Assembly: GCA_958352145.1 (NCBI GenBank)
Contig: CATWNM010000006.1
Coordinates: forward strand, 1 to 64,000
Reading direction: 5' to 3'
Source of the DNA: an uncultured Eubacteriales bacterium
Lineage (GTDB): Bacteria; Bacillota; Clostridia; Oscillospirales; CAG-272
DNA length: 64,000 bases
Shown here: positions 8,090 to 15,303 of the stretch, one piece after another
Numbering within the stretch: position 1 is the stretch's first letter
Layout: the number at the start of each line of letters is the position of its first letter
Translations under genes and position numbers: made by a program
The notes under the pieces: generated by a model
The model's input: only the letters and a program-made list of their open reading frames with translations
Told to the model about the DNA's origin: nothing
Databases searched by the model: none

Positions 8090-9433
8090 CTACAAAACAA
8101 GTTTTATTCTATCTCTGTAGTCCAAACATCTCAAATGTGCTTTTATCATTTCTCTTATCGGAAGGCATGCCGGAGAATGTTTTATATTTTTTGAGAATGG
8201 ACATGAACCGCTACAACAAATAGGGTATAGTTCGCAATTATAACAGTTTTTATTGTGTACTCTATTCACAATCCATTGAACCGCTTTCTCACTATCAATA
8301 ACTAAATTGCCGCCATCTGCTATGTAACCTATATTATCAATATCTTTATATTTGTCATCTTGCGATGCAAGAGAGCATTTATGCACACTACCATCATAAT
8401 ATATCAAATACCCATTTTTCAGATTAGCTTCGCACATTCCAGTAACTGGACCAATGGCTATGAAATCAGCGGAATTTAGCCCCTTTTTGCTTGCTATATC
8501 ATACCATTTCCTGTAATAACTTTCTTCATTGGCTAATATTTCTACTTTGTTCTCAGTGATTCTGTCTCCTCCCCAGTCTCTCACTCCTTGAAAATAAACG
8601 CTAAATCTTTTATCATTCCCAAAATCTTCAGCTAATAAATCTAGATATTCATCTAAATGCTTTTCAACAAACGGCGTCATATTTGCACGAATCACCATCT
8701 TGAAAGAAAATGTATTAACATTATTTTTTATAGAAACCAAATTTGAATATACTCTTTGAAAAGAATCTTTATTAACGCAATGAGGACGTTGAACATTATG
8801 TGTAGTTTCTGCTCCATCAATACAAACTTGATATGATAGTACTCTATGTGCTATTAATGATTTAAATGTTTCCAAATCTAAATTATAACCATTTGTTGTA
8901 ATCATACCGATAAGCGGCACTTTATTTTCTTTACATATTTCGTCAATTTCTTTAGTCATTCTAAGAACTCTTTCTTTATACAATAAAGGTTCTCCGCCAA
9001 ACCAATTCAATCTTACCTTTTTATATTTTTTTATGTTCTTTCTGCAAAAATCAAGTATATTTTTCTCTGTTTGATCGTTCATAGTTTCTTCTGCTGGAGT
9101 TTCATAGCAATATACACATCTAAAATTGCAATTATTAGTCGGTAAAATAGTCAAATAAAGCCAATCGTTAGAATATACATGTTGTTCATGCATAGCTTCA
9201 ACCAATAACGATTCATCAAAATCAAAATCAATCAGAAATTTATTTTCATATAATTTTTTTACATATTCATCTGTGCTAATTGCATCATCTATAGAGGTCA
9301 TTTTCATTGTTTCAATAATCTTATCTGCATGCAAAGGTGAAAATTTTAAATATTGACTACGCAACAAATTAAGCATTAACAATTCGCCATTATTGTTTTT
9401 TTCCATTATTACATATCGACTTGGTTTGAGCAT
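8090..9433 (-). CDS. ccpM: Radical SAM/SPASM peptide maturase, CcpM-like
   Basis: This 447-residue protein has an N-terminal region of about 90 residues that may bind the leader. The radical SAM motif follows, CNFRCVYC (Cys102, Cys106, Cys109), then WFGGEPLLY. A C-terminal SPASM-type Cys cluster includes GMCEA, HKCSLA, NCYNCELYPICC and GSCPFSKN, which should hold extra iron-sulfur clusters. It is the first gene of the operon and lies next to the Cys-rich precursors, so it very likely installs their cross-links. The name CcpM (Cys-rich peptide radical SAM maturase) is by resemblance of protein and gene neighbourhood. AAGGAG precedes the ATG. Confidence 0.85.
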   Translation of the reverse strand: MLKPSRYVIMEKNNNGELLMLNLLRSQYLKFSPLHADKIIETMKMTSIDDAISTDEYVKKLYENKFLIDFDFDESLLVEAMHEQHVYSNDWLYLTILPTNNCNFRCVYCYETPAEETMNDQTEKNILDFCRKNIKKYKKVRLNWFGGEPLLYKERVLRMTKEIDEICKENKVPLIGMITTNGYNLDLETFKSLIAHRVLSYQVCIDGAETTHNVQRPHCVNKDSFQRVYSNLVSIKNNVNTFSFKMVIRANMTPFVEKHLDEYLDLLAEDFGNDKRFSVYFQGVRDWGGDRITENKVEILANEESYYRKWYDIASKKGLNSADFIAIGPVTGMCEANLKNGYLIYYDGSVHKCSLASQDDKYKDIDNIGYIADGGNLVIDSEKAVQWIVNRVHNKNCYNCELYPICCSGSCPFSKNIKHSPACLPIREMIKAHLRCLDYRDRIKLVL

Positions 9434-9481
9434 AAAAGCATTCTCCTTAATTTTACTTAAACTTATTATTATACTGTAAAG

Positions 9482-9510
9482 ATTTTATAATATTTTCTTA
9501 ATTTTGTCAA
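9482..9510 (-). promoter_or_regulatory. Promoter of the Cys-rich peptide operon
   Basis: On the leftward strand TTGACA (9505-9510) is separated by 17 bases from TAAAAT (9482-9487), about 48 bases before the maturase start codon. The surrounding sequence is AT-rich. No regulator gene is adjacent. Confidence 0.7.
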
Positions 9511-9651
9511 CATATTTTGTTAGGAATACAAAAAATACAGACAGGGAAAAGCCACCACGAATTCAATGCTTGTCCAGTTCTGTGAAAGTTGTGGCACTGA
9601 TAGAAAGACGAGTTGTCTGAATATTTTTCTACTTATAATATTTCCCCTGCC

Positions 9652-10178
9652 ATGTATATGCATATCAAAAACCGGCGGAACCGTCCGCTACAGGACAAAA
9701 AATATCCTTATGTATATGTAAACGGGATATATCTGTGCTGAAATTGGAGCGGAAAGTATGAAAATGTAGCTGTTTAGGTGACAATCGCGATAAATGAAGA
9801 CGATTACCGCGAGGTGTTGGGTATAGCCGAAGGAATAAAAGAGGATAAAACCAGCTGGGTTACATTTTTCAAATGGCTAAAAGGTCGCGGTTTAGACGGC
9901 GTAAAACTTGTCGTCAGCGGCAAAAATGCTTGGGGGATGCTGAAAGCCGTAGAAGAAGCATATCCAGAGGCAAAATACCAGCGTTGCACCATCCATTTTT
10001 ATAGAAACATATTCTCTGTTGTTCCCCGATCCAAAGTAAAGCATGTAGCCAAGATACTTAAGGCGATTTACGCCCAAGAGAACAAAAAAGCCCGGGAGAA
10101 AACGAAAGCGTTATTGCGAAGCTTAGAAGTATGAAGCATCTGGAGGCGATGGAGACCGACCAAGCGCTGGCAAGCTAG
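9652..10178 (+). pseudogene. Broken IS256-family (Mutator-type) transposase
   Basis: The frame reads RPLQDKKYPYVYVNGIYL, hits a TGA, then NWSGKYENVAV, then a TAG at 9775-9777, then INEDDYREVLGIAEGIKED, SWVTFFKWLKGRGL and AKYQRCTIHFYRN up to 10134. A frameshift there leads to KLRSMKHLEAMETDQAL in another frame. These are the central segments of IS256-type transposases. Both ends of the normal ~400-residue protein are missing, so it cannot act in transposition. It lies just upstream of the peptide operon and is probably a trace of how the cargo arrived. Confidence 0.85.
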
Positions 10179-10299
10179 CAGACAACCCACAAGACGTCAA
10201 GAGCAAGCCAAGTGGATCCGCCGCCCTTCACCCCCTGCGCCCTGCCTGCTGTAATATACAAGGGGCGGTCGCCCGTCCAATGTAACGGATTTCTGCATT

Positions 10300-10480
10300 T
10301 GCGCATAACTCTTGATCTTACCGTCTTTAATTCTTTGGAGTGTGAGCCCGCCGGATATATAATTTAAGACCACCGGTAAACCGGTGGTCTTGCACAGCCC
10401 CTATAAGGGGGCTATTACCAGCTTAACCCCTGAAAGGAGCACCGAATTATATTATTGCATCTCGCGCACTGCTACCCGTA
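10300..10480 (+). ncRNA. Hairpin-rich RNA-like sequence, possible orphan guide RNA of an IscB/TnpB element
   Basis: A perfect 11-bp hairpin (10367-10390, AGACCACCGGT with ACCGGTGGTCT) is followed by CTTGCAC, a second hairpin AGCCCCTATAAGGGGGCT (10396-10413), then ATTACCAGCTTAA. The hairpin, CTTGCAC, hairpin, CTATTACCAG series resembles, from memory, the HEARO/omega RNA found upstream of iscB genes. No nuclease frame follows; a terminator lies at 10583. The rest of 10181-10606 has no gene. It could instead be the end of an IS200/IS605 element. Confidence 0.35.
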
Positions 10481-10582
10481 AACGGGTCGAACGCACTATT
10501 CATTCTTGTGTGATACTTTATACGGTATTTTTCTTATTTTGGGGCTTGCTTATAGCTCGCCCCTTTTAAGCGTCTTTTCCCT

Positions 10583-10606
10583 CCCCCGGTAGAACCGGGG
10601 TTTTTT
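10583..10606 (+). terminator. Rightward intrinsic terminator
   Basis: CCCCGGT and ACCGGGG form a tight stem with a 3-base loop (AGA), followed by six T. It would end any transcript carrying the hairpin-rich sequence to its left. Confidence 0.8.
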
Positions 10607-10780
10607 CGAATACAAAATGAAAGCGAATACAAGTACTTTCCGAAAGGCATTTCTGAGTACTTGTTTGACACATCTCTGAAAGATGCGATCGCCACGTTGC
10701 TCACAGAAGAAAATCGGAAAAAATCAAAATCAATATACAATTTAGCGGAAAATATAGTAAAAAATGGCGGTAAAAATTAG
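10607..10780 (+). pseudogene. C-terminal fragment of an unknown gene next to repeat copy B
   Basis: A 57-codon frame without its own start ends at a TAG at 10778-10780, immediately before repeat B. It includes EYKYFPKGISEYLFDT and TLLTEENRKKSKS and is Lys- and Asn-rich. The composition is that of a real AT-rich coding end. I do not recognise the family. Because its stop abuts the repeat, it may be the tail of a recombinase or another gene carried at the end of an element. Confidence 0.4.
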
Positions 10781-10887
10781 TTAGGTACGTACCGTTCACG
10801 TACCTAATTTGAGTAAAAACACAATATATAGTATCAAAAACAAAGAAAAGCCACAAAATATTGTGGTTTTTCTTTGTTTGGTGGAGC
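10781..10887. repeat. Copy B of the ~100-base imperfect repeat
   Basis: It starts with the same palindrome as 257-276 (TTAGGTACGT and ACGTACCTAA) and continues with AGTAAAAACACAATATATAGT. It ends in a hairpin (AAGCCACAAAATATTGTGG, followed by TTTTTC) and TTTGGTGGAG. The last feature parallels TTTGGCGGAG in copy A, where the tRNA-Ser 3'-end copy begins. Bases 10888-10975 hold nothing else I recognise. Confidence 0.6.
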
Positions 10888-10975
10888 CACATGAAAAAGA
10901 TTTTTTCGGCAGTTTTGCGTATGAATTCGAACTCTCACACAATGTATGTACTATCGTTTGTTTCCCTCAATATAC

Positions 10976-11428
10976 TTAGCAATTTCTATCACTTTCAACA
11001 TCAGTTACTGTTTTGGAGATAGAATTGCGATAAGCATTTAATCCGATTCTTCCAATTGTACCTAATGCCAGTACTATCAGTGGTGCAATGACACCTGCTG
11101 CCACTCCCAAACTCCCAGCTAAAGCACTGGAAATAAAAGAAACAACAAAAAACTTAGTGACAGTTGCGTGCTCATTAAACTCTTTGATAGCATCTTTGTA
11201 TTTATTGTCACCTAATATAAATTTATCGAATTCTTCCTTAAATGATTTTAAATAGTCTCCTTTTCCATTTCCGCCAAAAGAAGTAGTATGGTCAGGACCG
11301 GTAACATTAATCCAGATCTGCATCGCTTCTTCTTCAGAATGGTTTAATAAGAGACTCTTTACCAATTCCTGCTGAAATGGCTCTAAAACATCAATTAATT
11401 CTTCTGTCTTAAATTCCGGTATGTTCAT
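10976..11428 (-). CDS. Small membrane protein of unknown function, paired with a trypsin-like protease
   Basis: This 150-residue protein has an acidic, apparently soluble N-terminal half (to about residue 95) containing WINVTGPDHTTSFGGNGKG, then two closely spaced hydrophobic segments (FFVVSFISSALAGSLGVAAG and VIAPLIVLALGTIGRIG), and a short polar tail. I do not recognise a family. Its ATG lies 2 bases after the protease stop and its GGAGAT ribosome site lies inside the end of the protease gene, so the two are co-translated. A membrane effector controlled by the protease is one reading; that is speculation from architecture. Confidence 0.7.
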   Translation of the reverse strand: MNIPEFKTEELIDVLEPFQQELVKSLLLNHSEEEAMQIWINVTGPDHTTSFGGNGKGDYLKSFKEEFDKFILGDNKYKDAIKEFNEHATVTKFFVVSFISSALAGSLGVAAGVIAPLIVLALGTIGRIGLNAYRNSISKTVTDVESDRNC

Positions 11429-11430
11429 CT

Positions 11431-12093
11431 TTAATCTCCAATCATTTTAGAAATATATTCGGCAGAAAGGCACTGTGTTGTCTGATGCAATTCTCTGGGA
11501 TTAATTCCCCCCAGAGGAATCCCACTATAAGCGGAAAATGCACCAATTAAAATCCCTATAATTTTATTTAGTTTCTTTGAATAAATCATTGAACCCGATT
11601 GCCCTGGGCGGGTTTGGGTATTAATAACACAGTGTTTAGCCTTTACACCAGAACAGTTCAATAATATTTTCGCACCTATAAGGGCAGTTTGCATTGTAAG
11701 GACGCGTCTTCCTTCAACGCAATGTGGGAATCCTAATATATACACCTCATCTCCAACGCTAACATCATCTGTGCCACCTATTGGAATAGTCGGACAAATA
11801 CCATTGATAATTGGAGTCTTAAAGGCAAGTATTACAATATCCCTAAACGGATCGCTATGCTTTATACAAACATCCGCGAAACTACAGCTGTTAACTGTGG
11901 TATCTTGGTATTCGTCAAAGGATGAAATAGAGGGAAGAATAATTACAAGTCCATCATCACTATCTCCTACAACATGTCTCGGAGCGACAACATACTGACC
12001 GTTTGATATAAGGAATCCTGTTCCCAACATTTGAATGTTGTTGCCATCTCTTTTACCAATTGTAAAAACAAATTGGGTCATTATATCTAACAT
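11431..12093 (-). CDS. Trypsin-like serine protease without signal peptide
   Basis: This 220-residue protein has the chymotrypsin-fold triad: His40 in APRHVVG, Asp85 in DPFRDIVIL, and Ser166 in RPGQSGS. There is no signal peptide, membrane segment or PDZ domain, so it is a minimal cytoplasmic trypsin-like domain rather than a full HtrA. AAGGTG precedes the ATG. Stand-alone trypsin-like domains of this kind occur in bacterial conflict systems, where they activate or act as effectors. Its coupled partner here is a membrane protein. It sits inside the tRNA island between transposon scars. The protease call is firm; the defence role is inferred. Confidence 0.85.
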   Translation of the reverse strand: MLDIMTQFVFTIGKRDGNNIQMLGTGFLISNGQYVVAPRHVVGDSDDGLVIILPSISSFDEYQDTTVNSCSFADVCIKHSDPFRDIVILAFKTPIINGICPTIPIGGTDDVSVGDEVYILGFPHCVEGRRVLTMQTALIGAKILLNCSGVKAKHCVINTQTRPGQSGSMIYSKKLNKIIGILIGAFSAYSGIPLGGINPRELHQTTQCLSAEYISKMIGD

Positions 12094-12244
12094 GATTTTT
12101 ACACCTTCTATGATTCATTTTTATTATTATGGAAACTCTCTGTTCTACAGGGAGAGGTATCCCGTAAAAAGCTTTAGCTTCAAGCGTCGAGCGAAGCGAG
12201 CTATTATTAAAGATACTAGATGTTAAAACAAATTAAATTTGGTT

Positions 12245-12385
12245 ATGAATTACCCTTTTAAGGGTGGTAGGGCAGTAGATGCAAGAGAAAGAATAATTCA
12301 GTGCGTCTTTAGATGCTTGCCGGTACCATGCCCTTTTAGGGCTATTCAAGCCTCTGGCTTAGCCGGAGGTTATGACTAATTATAA
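12245..12385 (+). mobile_element. Hairpin cluster resembling an IS200/IS605 element end
   Basis: Three hairpins lie close together: TACCCTTTTAAGGGTGGTA (12251-12269), GCCCTTTTAGGGC (12330-12342) and GCCTCTGGCTTAGCCGGAGG (about 12350-12369), the last followed by TTATGAC. Imperfect hairpins near an end, with no inverted termini, are typical of IS200/IS605 elements and of the guide RNA at the right end of tnpB elements. No tnpA or tnpB frame is present. The rest of 12094-12465 shows no gene. Confidence 0.4.
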
Positions 12386-12465
12386 CACAAATTTGTTTCT
12401 CTTTCAATTCCTACAAAAAAATGTCGTAAAATTGTTTCAATGCTTTCAATATAGGAGTTGAAAAT

Positions 12466-13736
12466 ATGAGAACATACACACAAGAAGAAAAACAAGCGGT
12501 CATTGCCCGTTTTATATCCGGTGAACCGTCCACGAGTATCCTCGCCGACACCAGCATACCCAAGAGTACATTTTACAGTTGGTTACGCATTTACCGCGAA
12601 GATCAGGAATTGTCCAAACGAAAGACGGTAAATATCCGAATTTCCATTTGCTTGAAAACAAAGTCGCACGCTTGGAAAGTATCGTTGAAATTCTCAAATC
12701 TGCAACCTGCACGCCGAGATCGCCATTGAGACAACAGCTATATGCTGCTGAACAGCTTTACGGCAAATATAACGTGCATGTAATCTGCGATGCGTTTGAC
12801 ATTCCCCGAGGAACATTTTATAACCACGTTCTCCGCAACAAGAAAGACAACACATGGTATGCGAAACGTCGGGAGGAACTACGGCTTCGCATACAGGAGA
12901 TATACGACGAAAGCAATCAGATCTTCGGTGCCGCCAAAATTGCGGCAGTTATGAAAAGTGAAGGATTCAAAGTCAGTAACGAAATGGTGCACACACTCAT
13001 GCGTGATATGGGATTGGTCAGCATTCGCCAGTCGGCCAAAAAGCTATACGAGGACGAAAGGCGCAAATACAAAAATCACCTTAATCAAGAGTTTGACGTG
13101 AACAAGCCCAATGAAGTATGGGTTAGTGATGTTACATATTTCAAGTACGGTGAAAACGCTTATTACATTTGCGTAATTATTGACTTGTTCTCACGTATGG
13201 TTGTGGGGTACAAAATTGGAAAAACAAACAGCACACAACTTGTAAAGTCCACTTTTCAGATCGCATATAAAGTACGTCAACCGGATTCGAGTCTGATATT
13301 CCATACTGACCGTGGTGGCAACTATCGTTCTAAGACGATGAACGACTATATGTGGTCACTACACATCACGCACTCTTTTTCGCGTGCGCACGTGCCTTAT
13401 GACAATTCTGTAATGGAGTCGTTCTTTTCTTCTATGAAGCGTGAAGAAATGTATCGTACAAAGTATCGCTCGGAATCGGACTTTCGAAGTGCAGTGGGCA
13501 AGTACATCATTTTCTACAATACCAAACGCCCACACAAGAAACTGCAATACAAGACTCCCGAACAGAAGGAAGAAGAATATGCCTTGAAGGATGTGGTTAA
13601 TAAGGAACGTGCAGATAGACTGATGGGTTCGAAAAGGTTTGTTTTTAAATCTTCGGATTATAAAATTCGAGTTTTTCTGTTTTTAATCCAGCTAATAAAA
13701 AGAAAATGCGACCTCGAAAAGCCGCATAAATACTAG
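12466..13736 (+). pseudogene. IS3-family transposase with an internal frameshift
   Basis: An HTH segment (12466 to about 12636: RTYTQEEKQAVIARF, STILADTSIPKSTFYSW as separate parts) is followed, one frame away, by NFHLLENKVARLE and an integrase core to 13736. The core has Asp in VWVSDVTY, Asp in IFHTDRGG and Glu in NSVMESFFSS, the DDE triad. Clostridial relatives that I recall are single genes continuous across this point, so a one-base loss near 12637 seems to have broken the gene. No slippery A-run is present. A programmed shift between orfA and orfB cannot be excluded. The last ~30 codons look like read-through. Terminal repeats were not found. Confidence 0.8.
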
Positions 13737-13742
13737 GTTTTA

Positions 13743-13797
13743 TAAAAAACACCATTGAGTCTGAACTTGAGAGTTCAGATTTCAATGGTGTTTTCAT
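13743..13797 (-). terminator. Terminator of tRNA-Ser
   Basis: AACACCATTGA, then TCTGAACT, pair with AGTTCAGA, then TCAATGGTGTT, forming a long stem. On the leftward strand this starts 7 bases after the tRNA 3' end and is followed by six T. Because it lies between the att core and the IS3 remnant, it may have come with the island and replaced the original terminator. Confidence 0.8.
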
Positions 13798-13798
13798 A

Positions 13799-13820
13799 TG
13801 GCGGAGAAGGAGAGATTTGA
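13799..13820 (-). other. tRNA-proximal attachment site (att)
   Basis: This is the copy of the 22-base repeat that lies inside the intact tRNA-Ser gene, covering the CCA end, acceptor stem and part of the T arm. Its partner is 355-376. Integration here keeps the tRNA whole, as is usual for islands targeting tRNA 3' ends. Confidence 0.8.
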
Positions 13821-13892
13821 ACTCTCGCGCCGGTTTAATCCGACCTACACCCTTAGCAGGGGCGCCTCTTCGGCCAACTTGAGTACTTCTCC
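13799..13892 (-). tRNA. tRNA-Ser, anticodon GCU
   Basis: The 94-base leftward gene starts GGAGAAGT and ends CTTCTCCGCCA with CCA encoded. The anticodon stem CGCCC/GGGTG encloses the loop CTGCTAA, giving anticodon GCU, which reads AGC and AGU. A long variable arm and the T loop GTTCAAATC are as expected for serine tRNA. It has a consensus promoter and serves as the integration site of the island on its 3' side. Confidence 0.95.
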
Positions 13893-13925
13893 ATGACACG
13901 CCGCCGTTTCTTAGCGTGCTATTCA

Positions 13926-13954
13926 ATTATACACAAACCGTCCGTGCTTGTCAA
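13926..13954 (-). promoter_or_regulatory. Promoter of tRNA-Ser
   Basis: TTGACA (13949-13954) and TATAAT (13926-13931) are perfect consensus hexamers with a 17-base spacer, 33 bases upstream of the tRNA. Confidence 0.9.
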
Positions 13955-13997
13955 GAGATTTTAGGAAAAAGAGCAATACCATAAATCTGCCAAAATC

Positions 13998-14027
13998 AAC
14001 CGGCCGCATGAAATCATACGGCCGGTT
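13998..14027 (-). terminator. Terminator of gap
   Basis: AACCGGCCGTATG and CATGCGGCCGGTT form a 13-base stem with one G-T-type mismatch on the leftward strand, 19 bases after the gap stop and followed by GATTTTGG. Confidence 0.75.
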
Positions 14028-14045
14028 TCAACTGCAATCTCAGAC

Positions 14046-15104
14046 TTATACCTTTTCGGCAAAATACTTGATGGTTCTAACCATCTGGCTGGTATAAGAA
14101 TTCTCATTATCATACCACGAAACGACCTGAACTTGATAAGTGTCGTCGTCGATCTTAGCGACCATCGTCTGCGTGGAATCAAACAGCGAACCGTAGCGCG
14201 AACCAATAACATCGGAAGAAACAATCTCGTCCGTATTGTAGCCAAACGATTCGGACGAAGCGGCTTTCATCGCAGCGTTAACGCTGTCAACCGTGATGTC
14301 TTTGCCCTTGACGACCGCAACGAGAATCGTCGTCGATCCGGTGCAGACGGGAACACGCTGCGCAGAGCCGATCAGTTTGCCGTTCAGTTCCGGAATAACC
14401 AGACCAATTGCTTTCGCAGCGCCAGTCGAGTTCGGAACAATGTTCTGCGCGCCGGAACGCGCACGGCGAAGATCGCCCTTTCTGTGCGGGCCGTCCAAAA
14501 TCATCTGATCGCCGGTATATGCGTGTACCGTGGTCATGATTCCGCTCTGAATCGGCGCATAATCATTGAGTGCCTTAGCCATCGGCGCCAGACAGTTCGT
14601 CGTACAGGAAGCCGCAGAAATGATTTTATCCGCAGATGTCAGCGTCTTTTCATTTACGCTGTAAACGATCGTCGGCAAATCCTTTCCGGCAGGCGCCGAA
14701 ATAACGACCTTCTTCGCACCGGCATCGATATGCGCCTGCGCCTTGTCTTTGGAACAATAGAAGCCCGTGCACTCCAGCACGACGTCTACATCCAGCTTGC
14801 CCCAAGGAAGCTCCGCCGCCTTCGGCATCGCGTAAATAGTAATTTCTTTGCCATCGACCGTGATCGAACCGGGCGTGACGACCGTCTTTCCATCCTCAGC
14901 AAAAACGGGCTCCTTGCTGGTCACCGTATGTCCGGCCGCAACATAACTGCCCTGCGCGGTATCATACTTCAAAAGATGCGCAAGCATCTTCGGGCTGGTC
15001 AAATCGTTGATCGCAACGATCTCGTAGCCCTCTGCGCCGAACATTTGTCTGAACGCAAGGCGTCCAATGCGTCCAAAGCCGTTGATAGCAACTCTAACTG
15101 CCAT
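14046..15104 (-). CDS. gap: Glyceraldehyde-3-phosphate dehydrogenase
   Basis: The enzyme converts glyceraldehyde 3-phosphate, NAD and phosphate to 1,3-bisphosphoglycerate in glycolysis. The 352-residue protein starts MAVRVAINGFGRIGR, the Rossmann nucleotide loop, with Asp34 of IND favouring NAD. The catalytic Cys167 lies in SAASCTTNCL. I chose the ATG at 15104 because GGAGGA lies just before it; a frame extension to 15149 lacks a ribosome site. It is a single-gene unit with its own promoter and terminator, not joined to pgk or tpi. Length is slightly above the usual 335. Confidence 0.95.
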   Translation of the reverse strand: MAVRVAINGFGRIGRLAFRQMFGAEGYEIVAINDLTSPKMLAHLLKYDTAQGSYVAAGHTVTSKEPVFAEDGKTVVTPGSITVDGKEITIYAMPKAAELPWGKLDVDVVLECTGFYCSKDKAQAHIDAGAKKVVISAPAGKDLPTIVYSVNEKTLTSADKIISAASCTTNCLAPMAKALNDYAPIQSGIMTTVHAYTGDQMILDGPHRKGDLRRARSGAQNIVPNSTGAAKAIGLVIPELNGKLIGSAQRVPVCTGSTTILVAVVKGKDITVDSVNAAMKAASSESFGYNTDEIVSSDVIGSRYGSLFDSTQTMVAKIDDDTYQVQVVSWYDNENSYTSQMVRTIKYFAEKV

Positions 15105-15181
15105 TTCAAAGTCCTCCAAAATATAAATAAATTTTTGTCTCGCATACATTCGGGATAAAAATAGCTTACTACCCGCATTTT

Positions 15182-15209
15182 ATTTTACCACAAATTTGAA
15201 ATTATACAA
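15182..15209 (-). promoter_or_regulatory. Probable gap promoter
   Basis: TTGTAT (15204-15209) and TAAAAT (15182-15187) are 16 bases apart, and TGTGG lies before the -10 box. It sits about 78 bases upstream of the start codon, leaving a long leader with no riboswitch that I recognise. Confidence 0.55.
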
Positions 15210-15303
15210 GTGACTTGATGAAAATTTATCAATTTTGTGAAAAGCCTTCCGGGCAGCACCTAAAACCCCGTTATTTTTATACAAATTGTCGGCTTTACGG
15301 ATG

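Noticed and set aside
10888..10950. Possible second tRNA-end att site after repeat B
   Set aside because: TTTGGTGGAG and a later TTCGAACTCTC recall a tRNA 3' end, but the spacing does not fit a tRNA acceptor stem and T arm.
377..13798. Integrase expected in a tRNA-bound island
   Set aside because: No tyrosine or serine recombinase frame was found; only transposase remnants and a 57-codon unknown fragment are present.
14133..15158. Long open frame antisense to gap, 341 codons
   Set aside because: It is the complement of a highly conserved GC-rich gene; composition is Arg-rich nonsense and no ribosome site or family motif is present.
15105..15181. Riboswitch in the long gap leader
   Set aside because: No known riboswitch core or terminator/antiterminator pair could be recognised.
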